Notes: generated from the letters alone by a model not told the origin. DNA of 44,977 bases from Frankia sp. R82 (GCF_023716925.1 NZ_JAMQQG010000015.1:1-44977), one strand, 5' to 3'; positions 9,432 through 18,182 are shown, counted from the stretch's first letter. Numbers and translations: made by a program.

Positions 9432-10058
9432 TCAGGGGGAGTCGACCGGCTCCGGGCGGACCAGACCCAGCCGCACCACCTCGTTGGCGAGCCGTCCACG
9501 CCGGTTCGATCCGGGGGCGATGTCGAACTTGCGGTACAGCCGCAACAGATGCTGCTTGACGGCACCCTCGGTGACGACCAGATCCTCGGCCATCTGCCGG
9601 GTGGACAACGGGATGACGAACGCACCCGGGGTGCCCGCCGGGCGGGACAGCGCTCGTAGCACGTCCCATTCCCGCCGGGTCAGGTCCGGGGGATCCGGCA
9701 TGGCCAGCTCTGCGGTGTGGTCGCGGTCCCACGGCCCGGCCGCCGTCTCGATGGTGAACTCGATCAGCGCTCGGGCGTTCTGGATCCGCACGCCCGCAGA
9801 GCCGAACCGGACGACATCCCCGTCCTGCAGGATGTGCCGGCCGACCGGTCGACCGTTGACCTGGGTGCCGTTGCGGGACAGGCCCTGGTCCCACACATAA
9901 AGATGAGGGCCACGCCGGATGATCTCGGCGTGCAGTCGGGACACGCTGGGATCGTCAAGGAGCACGTCGACCCCCGGCCCACGGCCCACCGTGGTTACCT
10001 CTGGGCACAGCGCAATGACCTCACCGGTGACCTCGATCCGAACACTCGGCCCGTTCAC
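9432..10058 (-). CDS. FHA-domain protein with C-terminal helix-turn-helix
   Basis: A 208-residue cytoplasmic protein joining a phosphothreonine-reading FHA domain to a DNA-binding region. The FHA domain (residues ~5-95) shows VGRGPGVDVLLDDPSVSRLHAEI and SRNGTQVNGRPV. Gly25, Arg26, Ser40, His43 and Asn63 occupy the expected phosphopeptide-binding positions. The C-terminal half, from LTRREWDVLRALSRP to QMAEDLVVTEGAVKQHLLRLYRKF, is a winged or LuxR-like helix-turn-helix. This architecture predicts a regulator controlled by Ser/Thr phosphorylation, and two Ser/Thr kinases are encoded 12-17 kb away; a direct link is only inference. The start is taken at the GTG at 10058 because the upstream 30 codons look non-coding. 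Confidence 0.8.
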   Translation of the reverse strand: MNGPSVRIEVTGEVIALCPEVTTVGRGPGVDVLLDDPSVSRLHAEIIRRGPHLYVWDQGLSRNGTQVNGRPVGRHILQDGDVVRFGSAGVRIQNARALIEFTIETAAGPWDRDHTAELAMPDPPDLTRREWDVLRALSRPAGTPGAFVIPLSTRQMAEDLVVTEGAVKQHLLRLYRKFDIAPGSNRRGRLANEVVRLGLVRPEPVDSP

Positions 10059-10372
10059 GTTCTTCGACCTCGCTTCCGTCCGAACGCGATGGTGTTGTTC
10101 GCGGACTGCCTTCGACTGCAGATCCCCGGTCAGAGGTCGATAACACACCCGGCGCGTGGATCCGTGCAGGCCGTCCGGTCTGCTGGATCTGCGCCGGGTA
10201 CGTCGCGAGACAGGGATACCTACCGGCTGCCCTCGCCATCAGTCATGCTGATTGGATAGGTTGCGCCGTCCAGCGACGTCGTGGGCCGGACACCACGTAC
10301 TGACGTGGTCTGTTCGTCGTCCGGGCGCGTGACGGCATCTGCCGAGCAGGACCGGCGCCGGAGGTGGGTGCG
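10059..10372. other. Divergent intergenic region (FHA regulator / DUF3017 gene)
   Basis: These 314 bases lie between the divergent starts of the FHA-HTH gene and the DUF3017 gene and must hold both promoters if the starts are right. I see no clear -35/-10 pair, operator or extra gene. Confidence 0.4.
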
Positions 10373-10981
10373 GTGGATCCGGGTGGCCACGACCGCAGCG
10401 CTGGCGGTTACCGGGCCCCTGACGGCTCGTTCTCGCCCGGGCGGTCCTGGCCGCCTACCGTCCGCAATAGCCATGACGGTGATGACGGTGATGACGGCGC
10501 GACCGCACCGGTGCGCACCTCACGGCGTCGGCCCGCCGCCGGTCCGCCGAGCCCCGCGCAGCCGCCGGACGACCCGCGTGGTCACCGCGGTCCGGTCGGT
10601 CCCGGTGGCCAGCACGGCCAGGACGAGCCGGACGATCACCATGGTCCGACAGATCCGGGTGGCCACCGCGGATCCGGTGCTCGGCGGCGGCAGGGCCGTG
10701 GCTCCGGACTGGTGGCGTGGCTGCGCCGGGAGGCGGTCTTCGCCGCGGTGCTGGTCGGCGTTGCCGGCGGATTTCTGCTGGTCTCGCAGAACCGGTGGCG
10801 GCGCGGCCTGTTGCTGATCGGCATTGTTCTGGTGATGGCGGGCTGCGCCCGGTTGGCGTTGCCGGCTCGGCGGGTGGGACTGCTCGCCGTCCGGGGCCGT
10901 GTTTTCGACACCCTGCTGCTGGTGGCGCTTGGTGGGGCGGTGATCGGGCTCACCACCGCGGTGCCCTACCTCGGCCCCTGA
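10373..10981 (+). CDS. DUF3017 domain membrane protein
   Basis: Product of 202 residues. The first ~110 are low-complexity and hydrophilic, rich in His, Asp, Gly and Pro (for example HDGDDGDDG). The C-terminal ~90 residues form three hydrophobic helices: FAAVLVGVAGGFLLVS, LLLIGIVLVMAGCARLAL and TLLLVALGGAVIGLTTAVP. This triple-helix block, with the NRWRRG loop between helices, matches DUF3017, an actinobacterial membrane domain of unknown role. The GTG at 10373 follows GGAGGT (10360-10365) by seven bases and is preferred over the GTG at 10364, which overlaps that ribosome binding site. It ends convergently against the flavoprotein gene with a shared hairpin. Confidence 0.75.
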   Translation: MDPGGHDRSAGGYRAPDGSFSPGRSWPPTVRNSHDGDDGDDGATAPVRTSRRRPAAGPPSPAQPPDDPRGHRGPVGPGGQHGQDEPDDHHGPTDPGGHRGSGARRRQGRGSGLVAWLRREAVFAAVLVGVAGGFLLVSQNRWRRGLLLIGIVLVMAGCARLALPARRVGLLAVRGRVFDTLLLVALGGAVIGLTTAVPYLGP

Positions 10982-10995
10982 GTAGCCCGGCCCTG

Positions 10996-11027
10996 AGCGG
11001 CCCGGCCCTGAGCAGCCCCGGGCCGCT
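10996..11027. terminator. Bidirectional hairpin between convergent genes
   Basis: Perfect 10-bp inverted repeat AGCGGCCCGG (10996-11005) / CCGGGCCGCT (11018-11027), loop 12, between the DUF3017 stop (10981) and the flavoprotein stop (11034). It is built from three 15-bp direct repeats of CCCTGAG-type units at 10976-11020. Confidence 0.7.
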
Positions 11028-11033
11028 GCCGGC

Positions 11034-12434
11034 TCAGCGCCGGCCGGCCATCGCACGCCGCACGGCCAGGCGGGTCAGGGTGCTCGCTGGGATCGTTCCG
11101 CGGCCCAACCCGAGCTCGACCAGCGAGTCGTACAGCTCGGTGCGGGTCCGGGCGGCCCGGGCGGCCGCGTCCATCATCGTGCTGCTGCGACCGACGAGCC
11201 CGGCGAGCAACGTGGTGTGTCGCAGATGGCGACCGAGTTCGGCGTCCAGCGAACGCCGGTACAGACGGCCCGCGCCGGCGGGTTGGGCCGCACCGACCGC
11301 GGCCTGCCCGGCGAGCAGGCCGGACAGCAGTGCGTAGTAGATCCCCTCACCGGTCAGCGGGTTGATCAGGGAGGCGGCGTCGCCGGCGAGCAGCACCGGG
11401 CCGGCCGGCTGGCGTGGCCGGTGGGTGGACAGCGGCAGGTGGTGGGCCCGCAGTGTGCCCGGTTCGGCCGGGGCGTGCGGGAGCATCCGTTCCAGGGTGC
11501 GGTGCAGCACGGTTTTCGCGCTGGCCCCGTCGTCCGCGGCGGCGAGCCGGGAGCGCAGCATGCCGTAGCCGATGTTCGCCCGTCCGTCGCCGATCGGGAA
11601 CGACCAGGCGTAGGCCGGCCAGCCCTCGTCGGTCATGTGGATGAACAGCTCCGCCGGGGCGTCCGCGGCGGGCAGCGGGGCGTAGGCGCGCACGGCGATC
11701 GCCATCGACTCCGGCGGGTTGGCGGCCAGCCCCAGGCCGCGGCGCACCACCGAGTTCGCGCCGTCGGCACCGATGACGACCCGCGCGGCCAGCGAGCCGT
11801 TGACGACCACGACGGGTTCACGGCCCCGGCCGTCGGGCCGTGGCCGGTCGGCGAACTCCAGGGTGCGCACCCGTCGGCGGATCAACGCCGCGCCGCGTGC
11901 CCGGGCCGCGGCCATCAGCCGCGCGTCGAAGACCTGCCGGGGCACGACATAACTCGCCCGGCTCGACGGCGTGGCGACCTCGGCACCGCCCGGAGTGCGT
12001 AGACGCATCCGCTCCACCGGTCGGTAGCCGGCAACCGCGTCGGTCACACCCAGCTCACGCAGAACATCGAGGCCGTGCGGTGCGATGCCGTCCCCGCAGG
12101 TCTTGTCCCGGGGGAACGCGGCGGTGTCGGCCAGGACGACGCTTGCGCCGGGACGTTCCCGCAGGGCCGCCAGCGCTGCCGCGCATCCGGCCGGACCGCC
12201 GCCGACGATCAGCACGTCGACTGTGCCAGCCGGGACGTCCTCGGGTTCGTCGACGCGCACGATCGGCGTGGCCACGGTGATCGTATCGGCGTCCTTCGCC
12301 GGTCCGGCCGGTCCGGCCGGGCCCGTCGGACGGATCGCCGTTGCCTCGAACACATCAGGTGAAGCAGACGAACTGGGCGGGCTGGGCGGGCTCGGTGAGC
12401 CGGACGGGCTTGCCGGCGACGGCGGGATCTGCAC
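11034..12434 (-). CDS. Geranylgeranyl reductase-family FAD-dependent oxidoreductase
   Basis: FAD-dependent reductase of the geranylgeranyl-reductase/MenJ group, which saturates prenyl chains of lipids or menaquinone in actinobacteria. The Rossmann motif VDVLIVGGGPAGCAAALAAL is followed by FPRDKTCGDGIAPHGLDVL, whose Cys-Gly-Asp-Gly is typical of this subfamily. GADGANSVVRRGLG and the FAD ribityl motif LLAGDAASLINPLTGEGIYYAL come later. The N-terminus before the Rossmann fold is a Pro/Ser/Ala-rich stretch. I place the start at the GTG at 12434, 85 bases from the divergent hydrolase gene, but a later start nearer 12270 is possible. The substrate is inferred from the family, not shown. Confidence 0.85.
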   Translation of the reverse strand: MQIPPSPASPSGSPSPPSPPSSSASPDVFEATAIRPTGPAGPAGPAKDADTITVATPIVRVDEPEDVPAGTVDVLIVGGGPAGCAAALAALRERPGASVVLADTAAFPRDKTCGDGIAPHGLDVLRELGVTDAVAGYRPVERMRLRTPGGAEVATPSSRASYVVPRQVFDARLMAAARARGAALIRRRVRTLEFADRPRPDGRGREPVVVVNGSLAARVVIGADGANSVVRRGLGLAANPPESMAIAVRAYAPLPAADAPAELFIHMTDEGWPAYAWSFPIGDGRANIGYGMLRSRLAAADDGASAKTVLHRTLERMLPHAPAEPGTLRAHHLPLSTHRPRQPAGPVLLAGDAASLINPLTGEGIYYALLSGLLAGQAAVGAAQPAGAGRLYRRSLDAELGRHLRHTTLLAGLVGRSSTMMDAAARAARTRTELYDSLVELGLGRGTIPASTLTRLAVRRAMAGRR

Positions 12435-12518
12435 GATCGCCAGTCTCGCAGCCGGCCCCGAGGTACACCGCGAGCGCCCCACGACACCCGCCCGGCGCCG
12501 GCCCGGAAACCTCGTACA

Positions 12519-13388
12519 GTGCGGGATGTGGACGCACTGGAACAGGTGACACGATGGCCGGTCGAGACGGCCGCGGTCTGCGTGCTGCGTCGCGAGCCTG
12601 ACGGGGCCGGGGGAATCGGGGTTCGGGAGCTCGGGCAGGTGGGCCCGGCGGACCACCCCTTCCGGTTGGCCTCGGTGTCGAAACTGCTGGCCGCCTACGC
12701 GGTGCTCATCGCCGTGGAGGAGGGCGCGATCGGCCTGTCGGATCCGGCCGGGCCGCCATCGTCGACCGTGGCGCATCTGCTGGCGCACGCGTCCGGACTC
12801 GAGTTCGGCGGTGAACGGGTGTTCGCGGCGCCCGGGACCCGCCGCATCTACTCGAACACCGGGATCGAGCGGCTCGGCGACGTCGTCACCGCGGCCACCG
12901 GGATCACGTTCGCCGACTACCTGGCCGAGGCGGTGTTCGCCCCGTTGGGGATGGCCGGTGCCCGGCTGACCGGCTCGCCGGCCCACGGCGTGCGGGCAAC
13001 CCTCGACGACCTGCGCCGGTTCGCCGCGGAGCTGTTGGTTCCCAGCCTGCTCTCGCCGGCGATGGTGGCCACCGCGACCTCCGTGGCCTTCCCCGGACTG
13101 TCCGGAGTGCTACCGGGCTTCGGTCGCCAGGATCCGAACGACTGGGGTCTCGGGTTCGAGATCCGCGGCCACAAGGATCCGCACTGGACCGGGCGCACCA
13201 ACACGCCCGCGACGTTCGGTCACTTCGGCCAGGCCGGCTCCTTCCTGTGGGTGGATCCGGTGGCCGGCCTGAGCTGTGTTGCTCTGAGTGACCGAGATTT
13301 CGGGGAGTGGGCTCGCGACGCGTGGCCACCCCTGTCGGATGACATCGTCGCCGCAGGCCGTCCGTCGGTGGTGGATCCGGCGTTGTGA
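12519..13388 (+). CDS. Serine hydrolase, class C beta-lactamase-related
   Basis: A 289-residue penicillin-binding-protein-like hydrolase. Ser52-Val-Ser-Lys55 in FRLASVSKLLAAY is the SxxK nucleophile motif and Tyr110-Ser-Asn112 is the YxN motif. GHFGQAGSF near residue 230 replaces KTG as the third (HxG-type) element. VAHLLAHASGLEFGGE and the segment ending PLGMAGARLTG are also typical of class C relatives and esterases. No signal peptide is present, so it is probably cytoplasmic and not a periplasmic beta-lactamase. The start could be the GTG at 12519 or at 12528. It is transcribed divergently from the flavoprotein gene. The substrate is unknown. Confidence 0.88.
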   Translation: MRDVDALEQVTRWPVETAAVCVLRREPDGAGGIGVRELGQVGPADHPFRLASVSKLLAAYAVLIAVEEGAIGLSDPAGPPSSTVAHLLAHASGLEFGGERVFAAPGTRRIYSNTGIERLGDVVTAATGITFADYLAEAVFAPLGMAGARLTGSPAHGVRATLDDLRRFAAELLVPSLLSPAMVATATSVAFPGLSGVLPGFGRQDPNDWGLGFEIRGHKDPHWTGRTNTPATFGHFGQAGSFLWVDPVAGLSCVALSDRDFGEWARDAWPPLSDDIVAAGRPSVVDPAL

Positions 13389-13691
13389 CCGTCCGCGATG
13401 GCGGGTGGGGGGCGCCGTCCACCGGGGGACGTACGGGACGTCCGGTGCGTTCGGCCGTTTCAGGATGGACGTGTTGCCCGTTTTTCGGGTGTTCCGAGCG
13501 GGTCGGTTCCTCGGTCTGGCGGTCCGCGGGTGACGGAGCGCCTCGGTGGGCCATGATGTCGGCATGCAACCTTGCCGACACCGATCCCGACGGCCGGCCA
13601 TCAATCCCAGGTCGACGCGCGTAGCTACACGGAGGGTGACGACCCTCGGGGGGCAACGTGGCGGGACCGACCGTGGCGTGCTGTCGGCCGC
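13389..13691. other. Intergenic region between the serine hydrolase and the 2H phosphoesterase
   Basis: About 300 bases with no gene I can support. The frame of the next gene stays open to 13572, so a longer N-terminus for it cannot be excluded. Confidence 0.4.
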
Positions 13692-14390
13692 ATGAACGGA
13701 CACAGCGAGGGCGAACCGTCGTACGGCGCGGATGTGACGTTCGCCGGCCGACCGGCGATCAACGCCACCGTTCGGGCGGCGGACCCGTTCCGCACGTCCG
13801 AGGTGGCGGGCCTGGTCGACATCGGCGTGGCGATCGGCATCCCGGAGCCGTACCGAGCCCAGTTGCAGGGATGGCGTGAACAGCTCGGAGATCCCAACGC
13901 CGCGTTGATCGTCCCGCATGTGACGCTGCTCGGCCCGACCACGGTCCGCCTCGTCGACCTGCCGGCGATCGAAACCCATCTGGCCCGGGCCGCCGAGCCG
14001 CACGATCCGTTCACGATCCGGCTGTCCGGTTCGGGAACGTTCCGCCCGTTGTCGCCGGTGGTGTTCGTCGAGGTGGCCGTGGGTGCGGCGCGGTGCGCAG
14101 GCCTGGCGGCCGCGGTGCGGTCCGGCCCGCTGGAGCGACCGCTGGCCTTCGCCTACCATCCGCACGTCACGGTCGCGCACGACATCCCTGCGGAGGGGCT
14201 TGACCGCGCCTACGTGGCGCTCGCCGACTACCAGGCCCGGTTCGACGTCGGCGGGTTCGGCCTGTATCAGCGGGGAGCCGACCTGCGCTGGCGGGAGCTG
14301 CGCTTCTTCCCGTTCGGTGCGGCCGGGGCGCGACCGCGCGCCGCGGGGGACGGCGGTCGCACGGCCGAGCCGGCCACTCCTGGCAACTAG
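13692..14390 (+). CDS. 2'-5' RNA ligase-family (2H phosphoesterase) protein
   Basis: A 232-residue member of the 2H phosphoesterase superfamily, whose members act on 2'-5' or cyclic phosphodiester bonds of RNA and nucleotides. Both signature repeats are present: PHVTLLGP (His76, Thr78) and PHVTVAHD (His158, Thr160). The ~40 residues before the folded core are poorly conserved-looking and the ~25 at the end are Gly/Arg/Pro-rich. The ATG at 13692 lacks a clear ribosome binding site. The frame stays open upstream to 13572, and a GTG or ATG there might be used, so the start is uncertain. The exact substrate cannot be told from sequence. Confidence 0.82.
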   Translation: MNGHSEGEPSYGADVTFAGRPAINATVRAADPFRTSEVAGLVDIGVAIGIPEPYRAQLQGWREQLGDPNAALIVPHVTLLGPTTVRLVDLPAIETHLARAAEPHDPFTIRLSGSGTFRPLSPVVFVEVAVGAARCAGLAAAVRSGPLERPLAFAYHPHVTVAHDIPAEGLDRAYVALADYQARFDVGGFGLYQRGADLRWRELRFFPFGAAGARPRAAGDGGRTAEPATPGN

Positions 14391-14591
14391 GGTGCCGTCC
14401 ATGAACGTTTCCGGTTGTGGCCGAGGTACCGGGGTGGCGGGGTGCCGCGTGCCGGGGTGGCTGCGGGCGCACCATCCGGGGCCGGAGGCAGCCACCCGTC
14501 ACCGATGACCAGCACTCGGCGACCGATATAACGCACCGTGATCAAAACGGCTCCGCAGGTCGGGACAATCTCGGGCGTGTCGATCTTTGTA

Positions 14592-14646
14592 GTCCTTCTA
14601 CAGGGTTCGCGGCATCATTTTGTCCGTTTCATCCCTGTAGAAGGAC
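14592..14646. repeat. 14-bp perfect inverted repeat of unknown role
   Basis: Left arm GTCCTTCTACAGGG (14592-14605) and right arm CCCTGTAGAAGGAC (14633-14646) are exact complements separated by 27 bases. The left side also contains a smaller palindrome, TGTAG-N5-CTACA, at 14588-14602. It could be a terminator for the 2H phosphoesterase gene 200 bases upstream, an operator pair, or the remnant of a small mobile element; the sequence does not decide. Confidence 0.7.
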
Positions 14647-14813
14647 CCACCCGCCCCGCCAGTCCGCCGACGTCGATAACGGCCGTGACGGCGGCGAGGT
14701 CGGCCGTCGGGACCAGACACCCGCGGAACCACATGACATCGGACGGTGCCCGGACAATCCCCGGAGAGCACCGACGGATCGTGGTGGACGCCAGCCAGCG
14801 ACGGCCTGGCCAG

Positions 14814-14870
14814 CCAGCCATGACCATTGCCAGCCATGACCATCGGCCAGCCATGACCATTGCCAGCCAC
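14814..14870. repeat. 16-bp tandem repeat
   Basis: Three units of CCAGCCATGACCAT(TG/CG) at 14814-14829, 14830-14845 and 14847-14862, then a partial fourth copy to 14870. The DNA is non-coding. Confidence 0.8.
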
Positions 14871-14883
14871 AGCCCGACGGCCA

Positions 14884-14923
14884 CCGGTGCGCTGCCCGTG
14901 AACATGCACGGACAGCGCACCGG
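14884..14923 (-). terminator. Hairpin terminator of the D,D-carboxypeptidase gene
   Basis: Seventeen-position stem with one mismatch (arms 14884-14900 and 14907-14923) and a 6-base loop, 35 bases beyond the carboxypeptidase stop on the minus strand. The outer 11 pairs are CCGGTGCGCTG / CAGCGCACCGG. There is no T-run. Confidence 0.75.
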
Positions 14924-14958
14924 GGCCCTTTCCGCCGACGCCACCCATCGCGGTGCGT

Positions 14959-16587
14959 TCAGGTACGCCGGCGGGGAGGGACCTCGTAGGGCAGCTCGGG
15001 CGGGAGCTCGTAGTAGAGCTCGTCGGTGTAAGCGTCGACGCCCCGGTTGGAAGACCGGCCATACCCGTCGGCGTAGTCGTCGTCGACGAGGTCGGCATAC
15101 GGCTGGCCGGCGGCCCGTTCCGGCCCGGGCCGCGGCGACCGCTCGGGCCAGTGGCGGGTTGTGTCCCGGCCGGGATCAGGGTGCGTGGGTAGCCGGCGGA
15201 CCGGGGCGGTGACCGGCTCGGTCCGCCGGCCGGGCGAGGCGGGTCCGCTGCGGCGGTCCGCACTCGGGCGGGCAGCCCGGGACCCGGGCCGGGCCGGGCG
15301 CTGTTCGCGTACCGGTACTGGTTCCGGTCGGGCCGGCCGGTCGGCCCGACCGGGGCCCGTCCGGGTGAATCGGGTGCGCATCGCCGCGGATCGGACCGCC
15401 CGGGCCCGCCGGGCCCGCCGCCCCACCCGCCGGGTGACCACGGTGACCAGGCAGGCGGCAGCGGTCAGGCCCAGTGCGATCCAGGTGGTTGGGCCGATGC
15501 CGGTGAGGATGCCACCATGCTCGCCCACCCGGGGGGCTGGCAGGGCGGCGGCACTCGGCGCGGTGCGTCCCGCACTGGCCGGCGCCGCACCGTCCGCCGC
15601 GGTGGCGCCGTCCGCCCCCTGCCCGGCGGCGTTCGGCAGATAGCCCACCGGCGTGATCTGACCGTCGTGGGCGAAGCCCCAGTCGAGCAGGGCACGCGCG
15701 TCGCGGTCGAACTCGGGCGCCGTGCGCAGCAGCGCGACGACGAGGGTGCGGCCCGCGCGGGTGGCGGCGCCGACGAAGGTCGCCCCGGCGGCAACCGTGT
15801 AGCCGTTCTTCACACCGATGGTGCCGTCGTACCGGCCCAGCAGAAGATTGTGGTTCTGGATCTCGAAGCGCTGGTCCCCACGGCCGGGCAGGGACGCCCG
15901 CCGGATGGTCAGGTACTGGCGCACGTTCGGCTCGTGGATCGCGGCCCGTCCGAAGACGGCCAGGTCGTGCACGCTGGTCAGCTGGCCGGGGCTGTCCAGG
16001 CCGGTCGGGTCCCCGGCCACCGTGTCGCGAGCGCCGAGCGAGACGGCCAGGGCGTTCATCCGTTGCAGTACCGCCGCGGAGCCACCGCTGGCGTCGACGA
16101 GGGTCACCGTCGCGTCGTTGCCGCTGGCGATCAGCATCGCCGTGGCCAGGTCGCGTACCGGGTAGCCGACTCCCGGCACCAGGCCCACCTTCGTGCCATC
16201 CACGCGGGAGGCATCCTCGCCGACGGTCACGATCTGGCTCTGCGGAAGGCTCGGCAGAATCGTCAGCGCGGTCAGGATCTTCATGGTGCTGGCGGGCATG
16301 TCCTGGTCGTGCAGGTGCGACGCCGCGAGGATCGCCCCGGTGTCGGCATCCGCGACCACCCAGTCCTTGGCAGTCAGGTTGGCTGGCGGAGCAGCAGGCA
16401 GCGGAGTCGCCGCGGGTGCTGCCGGTGCCGGTGCGGCTCGAACCGGAGCGCCCCAGGCCAGGAGGATCAGCGCGCCGGCGGCGAACAACGCCAGCACGCG
16501 ACGCCCCCGGATGCGGGCTCCACACAGCGCGCGGCCCGCCCTCGCCGCCAACGGCAGGGCAGGATGACACGACCGGCCGGCACGCAC
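14959..16587 (-). CDS. D-alanyl-D-alanine carboxypeptidase (peptidase S11), membrane-anchored
   Basis: Low-molecular-weight penicillin-binding protein that trims the terminal D-Ala of peptidoglycan stem peptides outside the membrane. The 542-residue product has a signal sequence (VLALFAAGALILLAWG, residues ~31-46) and then a catalytic domain. That domain has Ser100-Thr-Met-Lys103, Ser155-Gly-Asn157 and Lys260-Asn-Gly, the three S11 motifs. After ~70 linker residues comes a membrane helix (TWIALGLTAAACLVTVV) and a ~150-residue Arg/Pro-rich tail that would be cytoplasmic, ending in Asp/Tyr/Glu-rich sequence. The GTG at 16587 is a reasonable start. Streptomyces has a homologue beside SCO4848; here the SCO4848-like gene is about 5 kb away. 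Confidence 0.92.
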   Translation of the reverse strand: MRAGRSCHPALPLAARAGRALCGARIRGRRVLALFAAGALILLAWGAPVRAAPAPAAPAATPLPAAPPANLTAKDWVVADADTGAILAASHLHDQDMPASTMKILTALTILPSLPQSQIVTVGEDASRVDGTKVGLVPGVGYPVRDLATAMLIASGNDATVTLVDASGGSAAVLQRMNALAVSLGARDTVAGDPTGLDSPGQLTSVHDLAVFGRAAIHEPNVRQYLTIRRASLPGRGDQRFEIQNHNLLLGRYDGTIGVKNGYTVAAGATFVGAATRAGRTLVVALLRTAPEFDRDARALLDWGFAHDGQITPVGYLPNAAGQGADGATAADGAAPASAGRTAPSAAALPAPRVGEHGGILTGIGPTTWIALGLTAAACLVTVVTRRVGRRARRARAVRSAAMRTRFTRTGPGRADRPARPEPVPVREQRPARPGSRAARPSADRRSGPASPGRRTEPVTAPVRRLPTHPDPGRDTTRHWPERSPRPGPERAAGQPYADLVDDDYADGYGRSSNRGVDAYTDELYYELPPELPYEVPPRRRT

Positions 16588-16664
16588 CTACTGAACGCTA
16601 CTGGCATGAGCCGGCCCGCATCGGGCAGTTGGCTTTCGTGTCGCATCCGGGTGTCCGCCGGGGG

Positions 16665-17648
16665 CTAATCACCCTTTTTCGGATGTTCTGCGCCTCTGCG
16701 GGTGGCTCCGGCGTAGACCGCGGATCGGTGGTGTGCCCGTCCGGCCGAGGCGCGGGTGTTGGCGCGGCTGGCGACCCGGGCCGCCGGAACGGCATTGGAG
16801 TGCCCCGGGCGGGTGGCAGTACCGGGGGGCGTGCCGGGCGCCGGCCGGGGGTCGACCGGCGGGGGATCGTCGGTCGCCTCGTCGTCCGTCCGGGTGCCCC
16901 TGGCTGGTGGTACGGCGGCTCCACCGGCCGGCTGGGAGCCTGGCGCCACCCGTGGCTGGGCCGCCTCGGTCGCGCATCCGCCGGTGACGGACGGCGCGAC
17001 AACGGACGGCGCGACAACGGACGGCGCGGCAGGGGAAGCGCCGGCCACGGCGGCGGCACGTGGCCCGAGGGGTCCGGTGACGGCGCCGGGCAGAGGCCCG
17101 GTGGCGAGGGCCGGCGCGGCCGGCAGGTGCGCTGCCAGCAGACGCTCGAGATCGCTGCGGAAGGCCTCGAACTGGCCGGCGAGCTCGCCCCGGACGTACT
17201 GCCGGGTGGCGGCCTCGCTCTGGGCCAGGCGCAGTGCCGCGACCTCGCGGGTGAGGAACTCGGTGTCGTCGCGCATCCGTCCGGCGACAGCGCGGTCCTC
17301 GGTCAGGGCGGCCCGGTCCCGGTCGTCCTGACGGTTCTGGGCCAGCAGAATGAGCGGCGCGGCGTAGGCGGCCTGGGTGGAGAAGGCCAGGTTGAGCAGG
17401 ATGAACGGATACGGGTCCCAGCGCATGAGCGGTACCGCGACGTTCAGTGCGATCCAGACGATCACGATGCCCGTCTGGATCGCCAGATAGCGGCCGGTGC
17501 CGAGGAAGCGGGCGACCGTTTCCGCCACCCGGCTGGCATCCTCCCGATCCACCCGGGGCAGCAGTGTTGCCCGGCCGGTGCCGGGAAGATCGAGCCGGTC
17601 GGCCCGTGGCCGACGGCGGCCCGCGTTGCGCGATGCGGTGATGGCCAT
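16665..17648 (-). CDS. DUF1003 domain membrane protein
   Basis: A 327-residue protein. The DUF1003 domain (residues ~30-140) includes VARFLGTGRYLAIQTGIVIVWIALN and the hallmark PYPFILLNLAFSTQAAYAAPLI followed by LAQNRQDDRDR. These form two membrane helices with a cytoplasmic helix after them. Residues ~140-195 are predicted helical, and the last ~130 are Pro/Ala/Arg-rich and probably disordered. Within that tail a 15-bp DNA repeat near 16987-17031 gives three copies of VVAPS. GGAGGGGGAG stands just ahead of the ATG at 17648. The family is often found near magnesium transporters, but none is visible here, and its function is unknown. Confidence 0.88.
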   Translation of the reverse strand: MAITASRNAGRRRPRADRLDLPGTGRATLLPRVDREDASRVAETVARFLGTGRYLAIQTGIVIVWIALNVAVPLMRWDPYPFILLNLAFSTQAAYAAPLILLAQNRQDDRDRAALTEDRAVAGRMRDDTEFLTREVAALRLAQSEAATRQYVRGELAGQFEAFRSDLERLLAAHLPAAPALATGPLPGAVTGPLGPRAAAVAGASPAAPSVVAPSVVAPSVTGGCATEAAQPRVAPGSQPAGGAAVPPARGTRTDDEATDDPPPVDPRPAPGTPPGTATRPGHSNAVPAARVASRANTRASAGRAHHRSAVYAGATRRGAEHPKKGD

Positions 17649-18094
17649 GACAGCTCCCCCTCCGCGCGCCGACGAAGATTGTCCGGGCGCGCGTTACTCG
17701 AGCAGGCCGCGCGCATGCTGGGCGCGATGCGGCGGCCTCAGGTCGACTCACGATGTTGATCGACCGCACCTGCTCGTGCCCTGCCTGGACCGGACGTCCG
17801 CCGCACCCGTCGCATGCCGCGGTGCATCCACCGTGAGCACGCGGATCCGCCCGTGGCGCCGCGGCGGGCAGGACGGACCGGCGTCCCGCCACCGGCGGCA
17901 TCAGGTGACGGATCCGGATCGCGACCACGCGTGGATCACCAGGGTGAACGCAGAGAATGGCAGACCAGGACCGACAACCAGCCGGCCTTCCAGGCAGTGC
18001 CCCGGGGAGTCGTCACCCGGGTTTCGTGGACGTGGGCTGAGCTGCCGACCGGACACGCGGTGCCTGGCTCGGCCGAAGCCGCCCGGAGCCGAGG

Positions 18095-18157
18095 TCAGCC
18101 TCGGCGGTCGTCCACGAGCAGGAAGCGGCCGTTACTGGAGCACCCGCCAGAACTCAC
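18095..18157 (-). CDS. Candidate 20-residue small protein or leader peptide
   Basis: A 20-codon ORF (GTG 18157 to TGA 18095) that begins MSSGGCSSNGR and ends VDDRRG. It is supported by signals rather than length. AGGAGG at 18166-18171 lies eight bases upstream, and a promoter with TTGACA and TATTGA separated by 18 bp lies at 18183-18212. A 7-bp stem, 4-base loop hairpin (18088-18105) covers the stop codon. It has one Cys and no membrane segment. It may be a genuine small protein, a leader peptide, or a chance ORF behind a promoter for a non-coding transcript running toward the DUF1003 gene. I recognise no family. Confidence 0.4.
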   Translation of the reverse strand: MSSGGCSSNGRFLLVDDRRG

Positions 18158-18182
18158 AGCGGCCACCTCCTCGCGCTGGTCC

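Larger units (their letters stand above)
14391..14958. other. Convergent intergenic region with inverted and tandem repeats
   Basis: These 568 bases between two converging genes hold three structures and no gene: a 14-bp perfect inverted repeat (14592-14646), a 16-bp tandem repeat (14814-14870) and a strong hairpin (14884-14923). The stretch is less GC-rich than its surroundings around 14520-14640. Confidence 0.7.
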
